Assembly: GCA_039819065.1 (NCBI GenBank)
Contig: JBCBSS010000019.1
Location: forward strand, 3,802-67,801
DNA: 64,000 nt
Direction of reading: 5' to 3'
Source of the DNA: JBCBSS01 sp039819065
GTDB taxonomy: Bacteria; Bacteroidota; Bacteroidia; Cytophagales; Cyclobacteriaceae
The stretch's first letter is position 1, and every line of letters begins with the position of its first letter. Position numbers and translations under genes: made by a program. This document shows positions 42,436 to 51,028 of this stretch, in pieces. Below the pieces are notes generated by a model that worked only from the letters and a program-made list of their open reading frames with translations, was not told where the DNA came from and did no database searches.

Positions 42436-42744
42436 ATGGGAGCAATTACAGTTAACGACGAAAACTTCAGAACTATACTCAATGAGAAGCAAAAGGTAAT
42501 AGTGAAATATAACTCAGGATGGTGTGATATCTGTCGGAGTTTTCAAATGAAGTATGACAAGTTGGCGACTGATGATCGTTTTCAAGAGATCACTTTTTTA
42601 GAGATAATAGATAATAAAGGTTATAAGGTGGGTGAGAACAGTCTTCCATTTTTTGCTACGTATGAGAGCGGAAGAATTCGATCTCACATTTCAACTGATG
42701 CTGAACCAGAAGTAGTTAAAATACTTCAAGATTTACAAAATTAG
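42436..42744 (+). CDS. Thioredoxin-family protein
   Basis: A 102-residue thioredoxin-fold protein without a signal peptide. The active-site segment is KYNSGWCDICRSFQMKYD (about residues 23-40), giving a W-C-D-I-C motif instead of the classical WCGPC, and the cis-proline position is retained (ENSLPFFATYESG). The acidic CDIC motif implies a redox potential different from that of housekeeping thioredoxin. It is monocistronic and ends in a good terminator. Its partner protein is unknown. Confidence 0.85.
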   Translation: MGAITVNDENFRTILNEKQKVIVKYNSGWCDICRSFQMKYDKLATDDRFQEITFLEIIDNKGYKVGENSLPFFATYESGRIRSHISTDAEPEVVKILQDLQN

Positions 42745-42772
42745 ACTAGTTAAATACTCAGGGGTTAGATTA

Positions 42773-42805
42773 GGGCCTGTCGATGCTAAATCGATGGGCC
42801 TTTTT
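42773..42805 (+). terminator. Rho-independent terminator after the thioredoxin gene
   Basis: gggcctgtcgat and atcgatgggcc pair (with G-U wobbles) around a gctaa loop and are followed by ttttt (42801-42805). The hairpin starts 29 nt after the stop codon. Confidence 0.8.
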
Positions 42806-42965
42806 GTTTTATGCCTATTGTGCTACCAAGATTGCTATAGTCATCTTTATGGCACGTTATGTTCATTTCTTACCGTAATTATTGGTCAATAATTGGCCTA
42901 ACCGTCATCTTAGTTACTTAACGAAAAAGTACTAATGGTTATATTTTCAGTATAAATAATTGATC

Positions 42966-44684
42966 ATGAGTGGTGGGAGAATGGTATCGAGTGTGGGGTT
43001 GGCCTTCCTATTATCTTGTTTTTTAGATATTAATAAAGCAGTTGACCCTCATATTACCCGGCCGGGTAACAACGAACTATTCCCGTTCCATGATTTATTG
43101 AGTAACATTCAGTTAAATGGCCTATCTCCCTTGGGGAGCGGTGCAAATCAAGCGGACAACCCAATTTCAATGTTGAATATCTTTATTATCGGAGGCATAT
43201 TAGTGATAGCATTAGCTTTTGTGATCATCCGTGCCTATCGGAAGAAACGTGATGAACGCAAGAGACTCAATCAGGAGGTTATTTCACTCAGACAACAACT
43301 CTCGAAACAAAAAGACCAAGTCGATAATACTTACGAAACATTACGATTTCTAGAAGAACTCGGTAAAGAGATATCATCAAAACTTTCTGCTGCTGACATT
43401 ATCGAAACAGTGTATTCAAGGTTGAATGCTTTAATGGATGCAGAGGTGTTTGGAATCGGCATCTTGAATGACAACAAAACCAAACTAGAATTTTCAGGGG
43501 CCAAGGAAAAGCAAAATACGCTGCCAGATTTTCACTACAGCTTGGACGATAAGGAGCGTTTGGCGGTGATTTCATTCTTAAAGAATAAGGAAATTGTCAT
43601 TGAAGATTATAAGGCCGAATCTGGGCAATTATCCTCAGACATCCCCAGACCATTAGAAGGCAATGTCACCTCTTCATTGGTTTACGTGCCACTAAGAACG
43701 CGACACAATTATATCGGTGTCATGACTGTTCAGAGTTTCGCTAAGAATGCCTATAACCAGCGAGAGCTCAGCATCATTAGAAACCTGGCCAACTATACTT
43801 CCATTGCCCTGGATAAGGCCCATACTTACCATCGCATGGCGGAACAGAGTAGTGAGCTATTGGTGCAGAAGGAAGCGGTACAAACCATTAATGCCAACCT
43901 TGAGGCCATTGTACAGGAAAGAACCAGCCAATTACAGGAAATCTATGAAGAGTTGAACCTATTCTTGTATCGTTCTTCTCATGACTTAAGAAGGCCAGTT
44001 TCCACTATTATGGGGCTGCATGAAGTGGCCAAAGTGACACTGGATGATGAAAATGCTCAGGATCTATTCCTGAAAGTAAGGCAAACGGCTTCCAATATGG
44101 ATAGTCTGATACGCAAGTTCAGTGTGGTGCATGAAATCAGCATGGTCAATGCGACATTCCCTAAGACCGATTTCAATGAGATAAAACTCCAAATACTGGA
44201 ACGTTTTGGTGAGGAGGTCGCCGAAGCGGGTATGGATTTTCAAATGATCATGAATACCCATCGCAAGCCTAAGTTGAATCCTTACGTCATGTATACCATC
44301 TTCGAGCACTTACTTGATAATGCCTTGAAATTCAGGCGTAAGAGGAGCGAAGAACGTCCTTACATGCATATTGAGATATCCGAGAACAATACTTTCTTAA
44401 TCATCAAGGCCATAGACAATGGCGTGGGCATTCCAGCAGAATATCAGGATAAGATCTTTGATATGTATTTTGTTGGAAGTGAGCTATCTCAGGGCAATGG
44501 TCTTGGTCTGTACATCACTAAAAAAGCCGTAGAAAAGTTTAACGGCGCTATTTCGGTAAGAAGTGTTGAGAAAAAATACACTGAATTCGAGATCGTCATT
44601 CCTATCAAAATCATCCAAAACGACAGCTTCTCCAATCTCTATCACAATGAACTGCTTAAGATGAAACTGAATAATTTGTCTTAG
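42966..44684 (+). CDS. GAF-domain sensor histidine kinase
   Basis: The product (572 residues from ATG 42966; a TTG at 42960 is an alternative start) has a signal or first helix (about 8-22), a transmembrane helix (about 72-91), a coiled coil (95-135), a GAF domain (about 138-285) and a second coiled coil. A HisKA domain follows, with the phospho-His at about 341 of the longer form (YRSSHDLRRPVSTIMGL), and then an ATPase domain (DNALKFRRKR, IDNGVGIP, GNGLGLYITKKAVEKFNG). It is an orphan kinase with no regulator next to it. The short periplasmic loop means sensing is probably by the GAF domain. Confidence 0.92.
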   Translation: MSGGRMVSSVGLAFLLSCFLDINKAVDPHITRPGNNELFPFHDLLSNIQLNGLSPLGSGANQADNPISMLNIFIIGGILVIALAFVIIRAYRKKRDERKRLNQEVISLRQQLSKQKDQVDNTYETLRFLEELGKEISSKLSAADIIETVYSRLNALMDAEVFGIGILNDNKTKLEFSGAKEKQNTLPDFHYSLDDKERLAVISFLKNKEIVIEDYKAESGQLSSDIPRPLEGNVTSSLVYVPLRTRHNYIGVMTVQSFAKNAYNQRELSIIRNLANYTSIALDKAHTYHRMAEQSSELLVQKEAVQTINANLEAIVQERTSQLQEIYEELNLFLYRSSHDLRRPVSTIMGLHEVAKVTLDDENAQDLFLKVRQTASNMDSLIRKFSVVHEISMVNATFPKTDFNEIKLQILERFGEEVAEAGMDFQMIMNTHRKPKLNPYVMYTIFEHLLDNALKFRRKRSEERPYMHIEISENNTFLIIKAIDNGVGIPAEYQDKIFDMYFVGSELSQGNGLGLYITKKAVEKFNGAISVRSVEKKYTEFEIVIPIKIIQNDSFSNLYHNELLKMKLNNLS

Positions 44685-44816
44685 TCCACACCCACACATT
44701 GAAATATCTCAGAAGCCGCCATCCAAAATAATATTCTTTTTTTTATCAGTCGGTGCAACCTTCCTTTGTTCATGGTCATCTAAGGGGAAAGTAAGTTCAC
44801 CAAAAACACCATTATC

Positions 44817-45836
44817 ATGAAAAAGATTTTACTCATGCTAGCCTCTTTCGGGTTTAGTTTAGGTATGGTCAATGCCACTAACCCTACGGAGAGCGCAGAT
44901 AAACTAGAGCTGAAAAGAGTGAAATCCGGAGAGGCTCAATTCCTATTCTACAAAGCGTATAGCGGCAAAAAGACAATGACCCTCCCGGCTCAAGGACTCG
45001 AAAGAATCAAGATCAGAACCGGTGCCGGCTTAGTGCGCGTACAAGCTGCTGAAGGTTCAGAAATAGAAGTAGAAGCTGAAGTGACGTTGGCTGCTAAGAA
45101 CAAAGAGGCTGCAGCAGCATTCGTTGATAAGTTCATGAATTTGTACCTCGCCGGTAAGGACAGTACGGCTATATTGGTCAGCCGCTTTTATTTCGAAGAA
45201 CGTAACAACTTCTCTCAAGCATTCAACCCTAACGGTTTCTTCACCTCACCTGTGCGCAAGATCGATTTGATCGTGAAGGTGCCTGCCCACCTTGCCGTGA
45301 GTATTGTGGACAGGTCAGGAGACCTGATCATCAAGGATCTCAAAAACGATGTTAGCGTCACTGACCATTCCGGAGATTTGGTTATCAAAAATGTAGAAGG
45401 CAACCTCAAAGTGCGGGACTACTCGGGAGATCTTAGATTGTCCAACATTAACACCGAGAATGGTGCTGGCAAGGTGATAAGCATTTCAGATAATTCTGGC
45501 GCTATTCGTGTTAATGGCATTGGCGGTGCCGTGTCTATTAGGGATGCTTCTGGTGACGTGGATATACGCAAAATTCAAGGCAATCTTAGTGTGAGAGATG
45601 CTTCAGGAGGATTATACATCGAAAATATAGCCGGGGACATCAAAGTAGTCGATGCCTCCGGTGATATCGTTACTGAAGATGTACAAGGTAGCGTTACACT
45701 TCATGATGCTTCAGGTGGTATTTATGTGAATGGCGTTTCAGAAAACGTTCATGTTAAAAATGCCGGAACCGGGGACTTAAGGATCAAAAACTCAAAAGGA
45801 AAGATCTCGGGCGATCTTCGTCGTATGTACAGATAA
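44817..45836 (+). CDS. Secreted DUF4097-type beta-solenoid protein
   Basis: The 339-residue product has a signal peptide (about 1-20), a mixed N-terminal domain (to about 160) and then nine near-regular 18-residue repeats (about 165-330) of the form D-x-S-G-D/G-(I/L)-x-(I/V)-x-x-(I/V)-x-G-(N/D)-(I/V/L)-x-V. Each repeat is probably one turn of a right-handed beta-helix, as in DUF4097 (putative adhesin) proteins. The repeats are regular enough to suggest recent duplication or strong structural constraint. It is probably periplasmic or surface-exposed. The preceding kinase gene is 132 nt away, and cotranscription is uncertain. Confidence 0.82.
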   Translation: MKKILLMLASFGFSLGMVNATNPTESADKLELKRVKSGEAQFLFYKAYSGKKTMTLPAQGLERIKIRTGAGLVRVQAAEGSEIEVEAEVTLAAKNKEAAAAFVDKFMNLYLAGKDSTAILVSRFYFEERNNFSQAFNPNGFFTSPVRKIDLIVKVPAHLAVSIVDRSGDLIIKDLKNDVSVTDHSGDLVIKNVEGNLKVRDYSGDLRLSNINTENGAGKVISISDNSGAIRVNGIGGAVSIRDASGDVDIRKIQGNLSVRDASGGLYIENIAGDIKVVDASGDIVTEDVQGSVTLHDASGGIYVNGVSENVHVKNAGTGDLRIKNSKGKISGDLRRMYR

Positions 45837-45853
45837 TTAAATTTATCCGAACT

Positions 45854-45910
45854 CACTAAGCCCGGCCATCCTCATTGCTCGTTGAGAACAAGCATGAGGA
45901 TGGCTTAGTG
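45854..45910. terminator. Long imperfect hairpin after the DUF4097 gene
   Basis: cactaag (45854-45860) pairs with cttagtg (45904-45910), and inside them ccatcctcat pairs with atgaggatgg. The stem is long but is followed only by attttatc, so it works as a terminator or as the first member of the repeat cluster that follows. Confidence 0.55.
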
Positions 45911-45911
45911 A

Positions 45912-46045
45912 TTTTATCTGATTGATGTTTAGCCTTTGTGCCCTTGTCGGAGTTGTCTCCGACAAGTTATAATCAGCTTACCCAATATTCGTTGGAGACA
46001 ACTCCAACGAAGGCGCTAGTTTTATCTGATTGATGTCTAGCCTTT
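45912..46045. repeat. REP/BIME-like pair of hairpins with complementary loops
   Basis: A 26-nt direct repeat (45912-45937 and 46020-46045, one mismatch, starting ttttatctgattgatgt) brackets two hairpins. Hairpin 1 is cttgtcgga-gttgtc-tccgacaag (45943-45966). Hairpin 2 is ttcgttgga-gacaac-tccaacgaa (45988-46011). The six-base loops are exact reverse complements, so the two hairpins are inverted copies of one core with compensatory stem changes. This is the pattern of REP elements arranged as a BIME. No RAYT transposase gene is in the window. Confidence 0.75.
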
Positions 46046-46152
46046 TGACGCTCTTCACGCCGACCAGCCAATCATCATTCTTTGAACTTTAACCTTTTGC
46101 TTAGCAGGGCATTTTTTTATCTTTCAAGCTGGTTAAACCTAACAAGAAAACC

Positions 46153-47538
46153 ATGCTCAAAAAGATCCTGCTCGTCGTGCTTTTGGCCGCCCTGGCTTTT
46201 GGTGTATATTACCTGTGGCAAGCATTTCCCATCATCAGCGGCTTTGGTGCCAAGAACATGTGCTCCTGCGTTTTTGTCAGTGGCAGGGACAAGCAAAGTG
46301 TACTTGACAACGAACTGAGCAGCTTTTTTCTATCCCTTGGTTCTTACGATGTCAACTTTACAGACTCTTCTACCACAGCCAGCGTTTTTGGTACGGCCAG
46401 TAAAAAGGCTGTTTACCGTAAAGGACTCGGTTGTACGCTGGTTTCTGGTTTGACAGAAGATGAAATAAAGGCGCAGCCTTATACCGTAGCATCAAACATC
46501 AGTTTTGACGCTGATACGGTAGCGTGGCCTATGGGTGACCAATCCATTGATTCATTGAAACCGACCTTTGATGAGCAACGCATGAAGCAGGCCATTGACC
46601 GGGCTTTCGAGGAACCCGAGCCGTCAACCCCCAGAAACACAAGAGCCGTTTTGGTGGTTTATGATGGCCAGATAGTAGGTGAAAAATATGCGGAAGGTTT
46701 CAGTGCTGATCAACCACAACTGGGATGGTCAATGTCCAAAAGCGTGACCAGTGCCCTGATTGGCATTCTGGTGAAAGAAGGCAAACTGGATATCAAAGAA
46801 AGAGCACCTGTGAGCGAGTGGGAGGAGATGACCGATCCGAGAAGGGAGATTACCTTAGATCAGCTTTTGAGAATGAGCAGCGGACTGAGCTGGATAGAAC
46901 ACTATGCTTCACCTACCGCTGCCACCAACATGCTATTCAAAAGCAGTGACTTCGGGCAGAGCGCAGCTCAGAGTAAACTGAGTAGTGACCCCGATACAAA
47001 ATGGTATTATTCTAGTGGCACATCCAATATTATATCTAGAATTGTCAGGCATACAGTAGGTGATGAGCAGTACCACAGTTTCCCGCAGCAGGCACTCTTC
47101 GATAAGCTAGGTATGCAAACGGCACTAATAGAACCTGATGCTTCTGGTACTTTCGTAGGCTCGTCCTATATGTGGGCTTCTGCCAGAGACTGGGCCAGGT
47201 TCGGGTTACTATATCTCAACGATGGCGTTTGGAATGGCGAAAGGATACTGCCGGAAGGCTGGGTGGAATATTCCAGTACACCAACGCCAGATGCTCCTTT
47301 GGGTAAGTATGGCGCACATTTCTGGCTCAACAAGGGAGAACATTATTCACCAGAAAAGCGAACGCTGGTAGATGTACCCAACGATGCTTTCTGGGCCAAT
47401 GGTTATGAAGGGCAGACTGTATATATCGTACCATCCAAGAAATTAGTAGTCGTCAGGCTGGGACAAACTGCAGGTGGTAATTTTGACTTCAATCAATTTT
47501 TGTCCAGTATTATCAGCGCATTACCGGCAGATTCGTAA
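46153..47538 (+). CDS. Serine hydrolase, class C beta-lactamase / NylB-like
   Basis: The 461-residue protein has an N-terminal membrane anchor (about 3-20), an unassigned region with conserved cysteines (about 25-120: CSCVFVSGRDK, LGCTLVSGL), then a beta-lactamase-type domain (about 150-455). The catalytic SxxK is S193-M-S-K196, and the second motif is YYSSGTSN, as in 6-aminohexanoate-dimer hydrolase and esterase-like members rather than in true beta-lactamases. ASARDWARFGLLYLNDG and the NGYEGQ segment near the C-terminus are also typical. It probably faces the periplasm; the substrate is unknown. The ankyrin gene starts 8 nt downstream. Confidence 0.88.
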   Translation: MLKKILLVVLLAALAFGVYYLWQAFPIISGFGAKNMCSCVFVSGRDKQSVLDNELSSFFLSLGSYDVNFTDSSTTASVFGTASKKAVYRKGLGCTLVSGLTEDEIKAQPYTVASNISFDADTVAWPMGDQSIDSLKPTFDEQRMKQAIDRAFEEPEPSTPRNTRAVLVVYDGQIVGEKYAEGFSADQPQLGWSMSKSVTSALIGILVKEGKLDIKERAPVSEWEEMTDPRREITLDQLLRMSSGLSWIEHYASPTAATNMLFKSSDFGQSAAQSKLSSDPDTKWYYSSGTSNIISRIVRHTVGDEQYHSFPQQALFDKLGMQTALIEPDASGTFVGSSYMWASARDWARFGLLYLNDGVWNGERILPEGWVEYSSTPTPDAPLGKYGAHFWLNKGEHYSPEKRTLVDVPNDAFWANGYEGQTVYIVPSKKLVVVRLGQTAGGNFDFNQFLSSIISALPADS

Positions 47539-47546
47539 TAATCAAT

Positions 47547-48743
47547 ATGCAAATACCTGAAGAAGCATACTGGGAAGCACTCGAGGCCATAGACAGGGGA
47601 GACATTGAGCAACTCGCTTATTTGTTGGATGAATATCCCGACCTTGTACATGTTAGATCAAACAATACCAAACCCCCTTACGATGGTTACTTCAAAGGCG
47701 CTACTTTACTGCATCACGTAGCAGGTAACCCACAACGTACGGCACTACCTGATAACATTATCGAAATCACCAAATTGCTACTCAACCGGGGGGCAAAGGT
47801 CGATGCAGTGACTGAATTCAGAAGTGACTGGAGTTGGACGACCCTTGGACTGGTAACCAGCGGAGGCTTAGCCGTCGATCAAGGCCATGCCGAAGCACTG
47901 ACTAAACTGTTACTGGATGCAGGTGCAGATCCCAATTTTAACAATGGCCTCAATTTATATGGCGCATTGTTTCATACCGTTTCTACCAAGCGACTGTTCA
48001 AATTGGCTGAGTTGCTGGCAGACCTCGGCGCTACTTTGGATATGTGCATGGCGGCGGCACTCGGTCGTTTGGACAAAGTCATTAGCTTCTACGCTGAGCA
48101 CGATGTACTAAAGCCAGCAGCCTATGCTGCCTACCGTCCTGAGCAAGATAGCATGGCGGAGCCTACTAAAGACCAAATAGAAGAAGAAGCGCTGGTTTGG
48201 GCCTGTATGTGCGGCAGGCTAGATATCGTCCGTTTCTTCATTAATAAAGGCGTCAATCTGCATGCCTATGTCAAGATACACAACGAAAAGTGCACCCCTC
48301 TCCACGCTGCGGTATGGGGCAATTCACTCGATTTAATTAAATACTTGATTGAGATCGGGGCTGATGTCAATTGCAGGGACAAAACACACAATAGTTCTGC
48401 GCTAGGGTGGGCCATATTCTTGGATAAGGGTGAAATCAAAGACTATTTGCTCAGTCTGCCCCTATTCTATTTCGATATACTCAATGCTGCTGAGTTCGGC
48501 CTCAAAGAGCATGTTGAGGATATTCTAAGCAAGGAAAGTAGCAAATGCAATGGCGATGATGGCAAAGGATTGCCGCTAAGATTGGCGTCCTACGAAGGCT
48601 ACTACGACATTGTAAAGCTTCTGCTAGAACATGGCGCTGATACCGAATTGAAAAGCTCTAATGGAAAGACTGCCCTGGATTGGGCAGCCGACCAAAAGCA
48701 TTTTGATGTGGTAGAACTGATCAGGAGTTTTAAGTTCAAATAA
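47547..48743 (+). CDS. Ankyrin-repeat protein
   Basis: The 398-residue product contains about eight ankyrin-like repeats in two groups (about residues 15-160 and 205-395). The clearest are TPLHAAVWGNSLDLIKYLIEIGADVNCRD, cut here into TPLHAAVWGNSLDLIKYLIE plus GADVNCRD, and LRLASYEGYYDIVKLLLEHG plus ADTELKSSNGKTALDWA. There is no signal peptide, so it is cytoplasmic and binds proteins. It starts 8 nt after the serine hydrolase gene, which implies one operon. Its 3' end overlaps the convergent BNR-repeat gene by 8 nt. Confidence 0.9.
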   Translation: MQIPEEAYWEALEAIDRGDIEQLAYLLDEYPDLVHVRSNNTKPPYDGYFKGATLLHHVAGNPQRTALPDNIIEITKLLLNRGAKVDAVTEFRSDWSWTTLGLVTSGGLAVDQGHAEALTKLLLDAGADPNFNNGLNLYGALFHTVSTKRLFKLAELLADLGATLDMCMAAALGRLDKVISFYAEHDVLKPAAYAAYRPEQDSMAEPTKDQIEEEALVWACMCGRLDIVRFFINKGVNLHAYVKIHNEKCTPLHAAVWGNSLDLIKYLIEIGADVNCRDKTHNSSALGWAIFLDKGEIKDYLLSLPLFYFDILNAAEFGLKEHVEDILSKESSKCNGDDGKGLPLRLASYEGYYDIVKLLLEHGADTELKSSNGKTALDWAADQKHFDVVELIRSFKFK

Positions 48744-49818
48744 AGTCCACAGAATGGATCATCGGGAGGTTATTGCTCAAAGTCTCCCAAGACTCCCCTC
48801 TATCTTCAGATAGGTAGAGATTGCCCGTGGTGGTGCCAAAAGCCAAGGTATCCCCTGTGATATCCAACGCGTGCCTGAAAGTGATGTCAAATACGTTTTC
48901 CTGTGGTAATCCTTTTCTAAAGTCTTGCCAGGTCTTACCACCATCGTCAGTGCGACAAACACACATGGCGCCATCGACAGCTACCCTGACCTGATCGCTT
49001 ACCGCTGGCACGACCCAAGCCACATCACCGTCGTTTTCATCCACTGCAACGGCAAAGCCAAACTTAGCTGGGCCGTCATCTTCCGTTACTTCTTCCCAGT
49101 TCTGAGCGCCGTCTGTAGTGCGGAATATGCCACAATGGTTTTGCTGCCACATCTTATCAGGATTTGAAGGACAGGCTACCAAGAGGTGAGGGTCATGGCC
49201 TACCTCGACATTCGGATCGGGCATAAAGTCAGCCCTTAAACCTTTGTTTCTGACCGCCCAGGTTTGCCCAGCATCGGTAGTTTCGAAAACACCAGCACAG
49301 CTTATACCGATATAAAAATGATCACTATTCCTTGGGTCTACAACGACGGAATGAATGCCCGGATAATCACGGCCACCACCAAACCAATTATCCTTTCGCG
49401 AAGGGTGATCCCAAAGTGGACGGTTCAGGGTAAAGGTATCGCCATTGTCCTGGCTTTCGAACAGGCCTCCCGGTTCAGTACCAACTAGGATGTTTCCTGC
49501 CTGATCACCTGAGCCGGCGGCGAAAGCCCATAAATAACGTACAGCGGCAGGAACACCTTCCTTGACTTCTTCGCCTTCGGGGTATTTGGGCACTTCAACT
49601 TCCTCCCAGTTGGCGCCTTCATCCTGAGATCGGTGCAGTTTGCAGCCCCAGTGACCATGATCTAAACAAGCCCACCAGGTATTATTACGGGTATCTACAA
49701 AGCTTAGCGAAACCGGAGCCCCCAGAAAATGAGTGGATTGGTGTTTCCAGCTGCCATTTTTCTCATAAACGATCAGGCCCTTCCTAGTGCTTAAAAGCAT
49801 ACGGTTTTTAGTATCCAT
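48736..49818 (-). CDS. WD40/YVTN/BNR-like repeat protein (sialidase-like propeller)
   Basis: The 360-residue protein is a beta-propeller built from about six Asp-box (BNR) repeats: SQDEGANW, SQDNGDTF, TTDAGQTW, TTDGAQNW, RTDDGGKTW and SEDRGESW. It has no signal peptide and none of the catalytic Arg/Tyr set of a true sialidase that I can place, so automatic labels such as exo-alpha-sialidase are probably misleading. It lies 30 nt downstream of a MoaD/ThiS-like gene on the same strand. The pairing of these two families seems to recur in other bacteria, which suggests a common process (inference). Confidence 0.85.
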   Translation of the reverse strand: MDTKNRMLLSTRKGLIVYEKNGSWKHQSTHFLGAPVSLSFVDTRNNTWWACLDHGHWGCKLHRSQDEGANWEEVEVPKYPEGEEVKEGVPAAVRYLWAFAAGSGDQAGNILVGTEPGGLFESQDNGDTFTLNRPLWDHPSRKDNWFGGGRDYPGIHSVVVDPRNSDHFYIGISCAGVFETTDAGQTWAVRNKGLRADFMPDPNVEVGHDPHLLVACPSNPDKMWQQNHCGIFRTTDGAQNWEEVTEDDGPAKFGFAVAVDENDGDVAWVVPAVSDQVRVAVDGAMCVCRTDDGGKTWQDFRKGLPQENVFDITFRHALDITGDTLAFGTTTGNLYLSEDRGESWETLSNNLPMIHSVDFI

Positions 49819-49848
49819 CGGTTAATATTAAGGTTGGTTTTTAGCGCT

Positions 49849-50121
49849 TTAACCCCCGGAAAGGGCCTGCATGATGTACACATCGTCATTTTCGGTTACG
49901 ATGTCCGAGAGCTTTTCTCTGTCACGCACTACTTCGTTACCGATGAATATGTTCACATGTTTTCTTAATCTACCCTGCTCATCGACTACGTAATCTCTCA
50001 ATCCTGGAAACATTTGGTTCAAAGCAACAAGCACTTCAGAAATGTTATCTCCCGCTACTTGCGTAGGAGCCAGATCCGGGTAGAATCTCTTAAGGTTGGC
50101 CGTAAATTTTACCTGGGGCAT
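49849..50121 (-). CDS. MoaD/ThiS-family sulfur-carrier-like protein ending in Gly-Gly
   Basis: The likely start is the ATG at 50121 (MPQVKFTANLKRF), giving 90 residues; an upstream ATG at 50166 would add 15 residues not seen in the family. The ubiquitin-like fold pattern is clear, and the C-terminus is the exposed ALSGG needed for adenylation and thiocarboxylation. NIFIGNEVV and the EVLVALNQMFPGL helix are typical of the small archaeal-modifier/MoaD group. It is the first gene of a pair with the BNR-propeller gene. The E1-like enzyme encoded at 57.7 kb is a candidate activator (inference). Confidence 0.85.
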   Translation of the reverse strand: MPQVKFTANLKRFYPDLAPTQVAGDNISEVLVALNQMFPGLRDYVVDEQGRLRKHVNIFIGNEVVRDREKLSDIVTENDDVYIMQALSGG

Positions 50122-50359
50122 TATTTCTATACATACTAATGATACAAATCCAATTGAACGATTCACGCGGTTTTGTCGGATCCAGTGTTACTGATGCTAC
50201 CGGTAATCGCCTTCAATCTTGCAAGCCCTGATATAGATTCAATATAGGAAAAAATACAGCAGCTTACTAAACCACTGGTAGAAATGGCAAGTGCAGGTTA
50301 ACAGGCATTTTACCTGATTCAATTACCTTTGCCCACTTTCAATCAATTCATTAAGAGCC

Positions 50360-51007
50360 ATGCTCGAAAAAAACAACTTCTTTTCATTTCTCTTCAAGCT
50401 TTATATCATACTTTTTATTCTACTCTTCATCTCTTTGGCTTTTATAGAAAAAGGGACAGTGGTGCTGGCATTAAACGGTGCCCATACTGATATACTCGAC
50501 ACTTTTTTCAAGTATACCACAAACCTGGGAGATGGACTCGCCTTTGGTATATTGGTGATCGTACTCATCTTCGTTAAATATCGGTATGCCATTATGGTGG
50601 CAGGTGCCGGACTACTACACGGATTGATCATCGCATTGTTTAAGAATGTCTTTTTCGCTGGGTCTCCCAGACCTAAGACTTTTTTTGCCGGTCAGGATGT
50701 GCTACACTTTGTGGAAGGTGTGTCTGTCCATGGCCATAGATCATTTCCTTCCGGGCATACCGCTAGTGCCTTTGCCTGGACACTGATGCTGATATTGATC
50801 ATCAAGCGAAAATCATGGTTGACGTTGTTGCTGGCTGTAGCGTTGATAGTAGGCGCTTCCAGGATCTATCTTGCGCAACATTTTTATGTTGATACAGTGG
50901 TAGGGGCACTGATCGGTTCAGTTTCCTCGGCTTTCGTTTATCGCATGATCCAAAAGTGGCAAGGAAAAGCGTGGTTTGATAAGAGTGTCCCTTGGTTTTC
51001 TAAATGA
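50360..51007 (+). CDS. PAP2-family membrane phosphatase
   Basis: The 215-residue protein has five or six transmembrane helices and the full acid-phosphatase signature: K-x6-RP in KNVFFAGSPRPK, PSGH in RSFPSGHTASA, and SR-x5-H-x3-D in SRIYLAQHFYVD. Such enzymes dephosphorylate undecaprenyl pyrophosphate or other lipid phosphates at the outer face of the inner membrane. A -7 promoter element TACCTTTG lies at 50324-50331. Its neighbours are glycosyltransferases and a flippase-like gene for lipid-linked sugars, so an undecaprenyl-phosphate recycling role fits (inference). Confidence 0.9.
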   Translation: MLEKNNFFSFLFKLYIILFILLFISLAFIEKGTVVLALNGAHTDILDTFFKYTTNLGDGLAFGILVIVLIFVKYRYAIMVAGAGLLHGLIIALFKNVFFAGSPRPKTFFAGQDVLHFVEGVSVHGHRSFPSGHTASAFAWTLMLILIIKRKSWLTLLLAVALIVGASRIYLAQHFYVDTVVGALIGSVSSAFVYRMIQKWQGKAWFDKSVPWFSK

Positions 51008-51028
51008 TCAGAATAGCTAGAACAGCAC

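Noticed and set aside
48736..49818. True sialidase
   Set aside because: Only Asp-box propeller repeats are visible; the catalytic Arg triad and Tyr/Glu pair could not be placed and there is no signal peptide.
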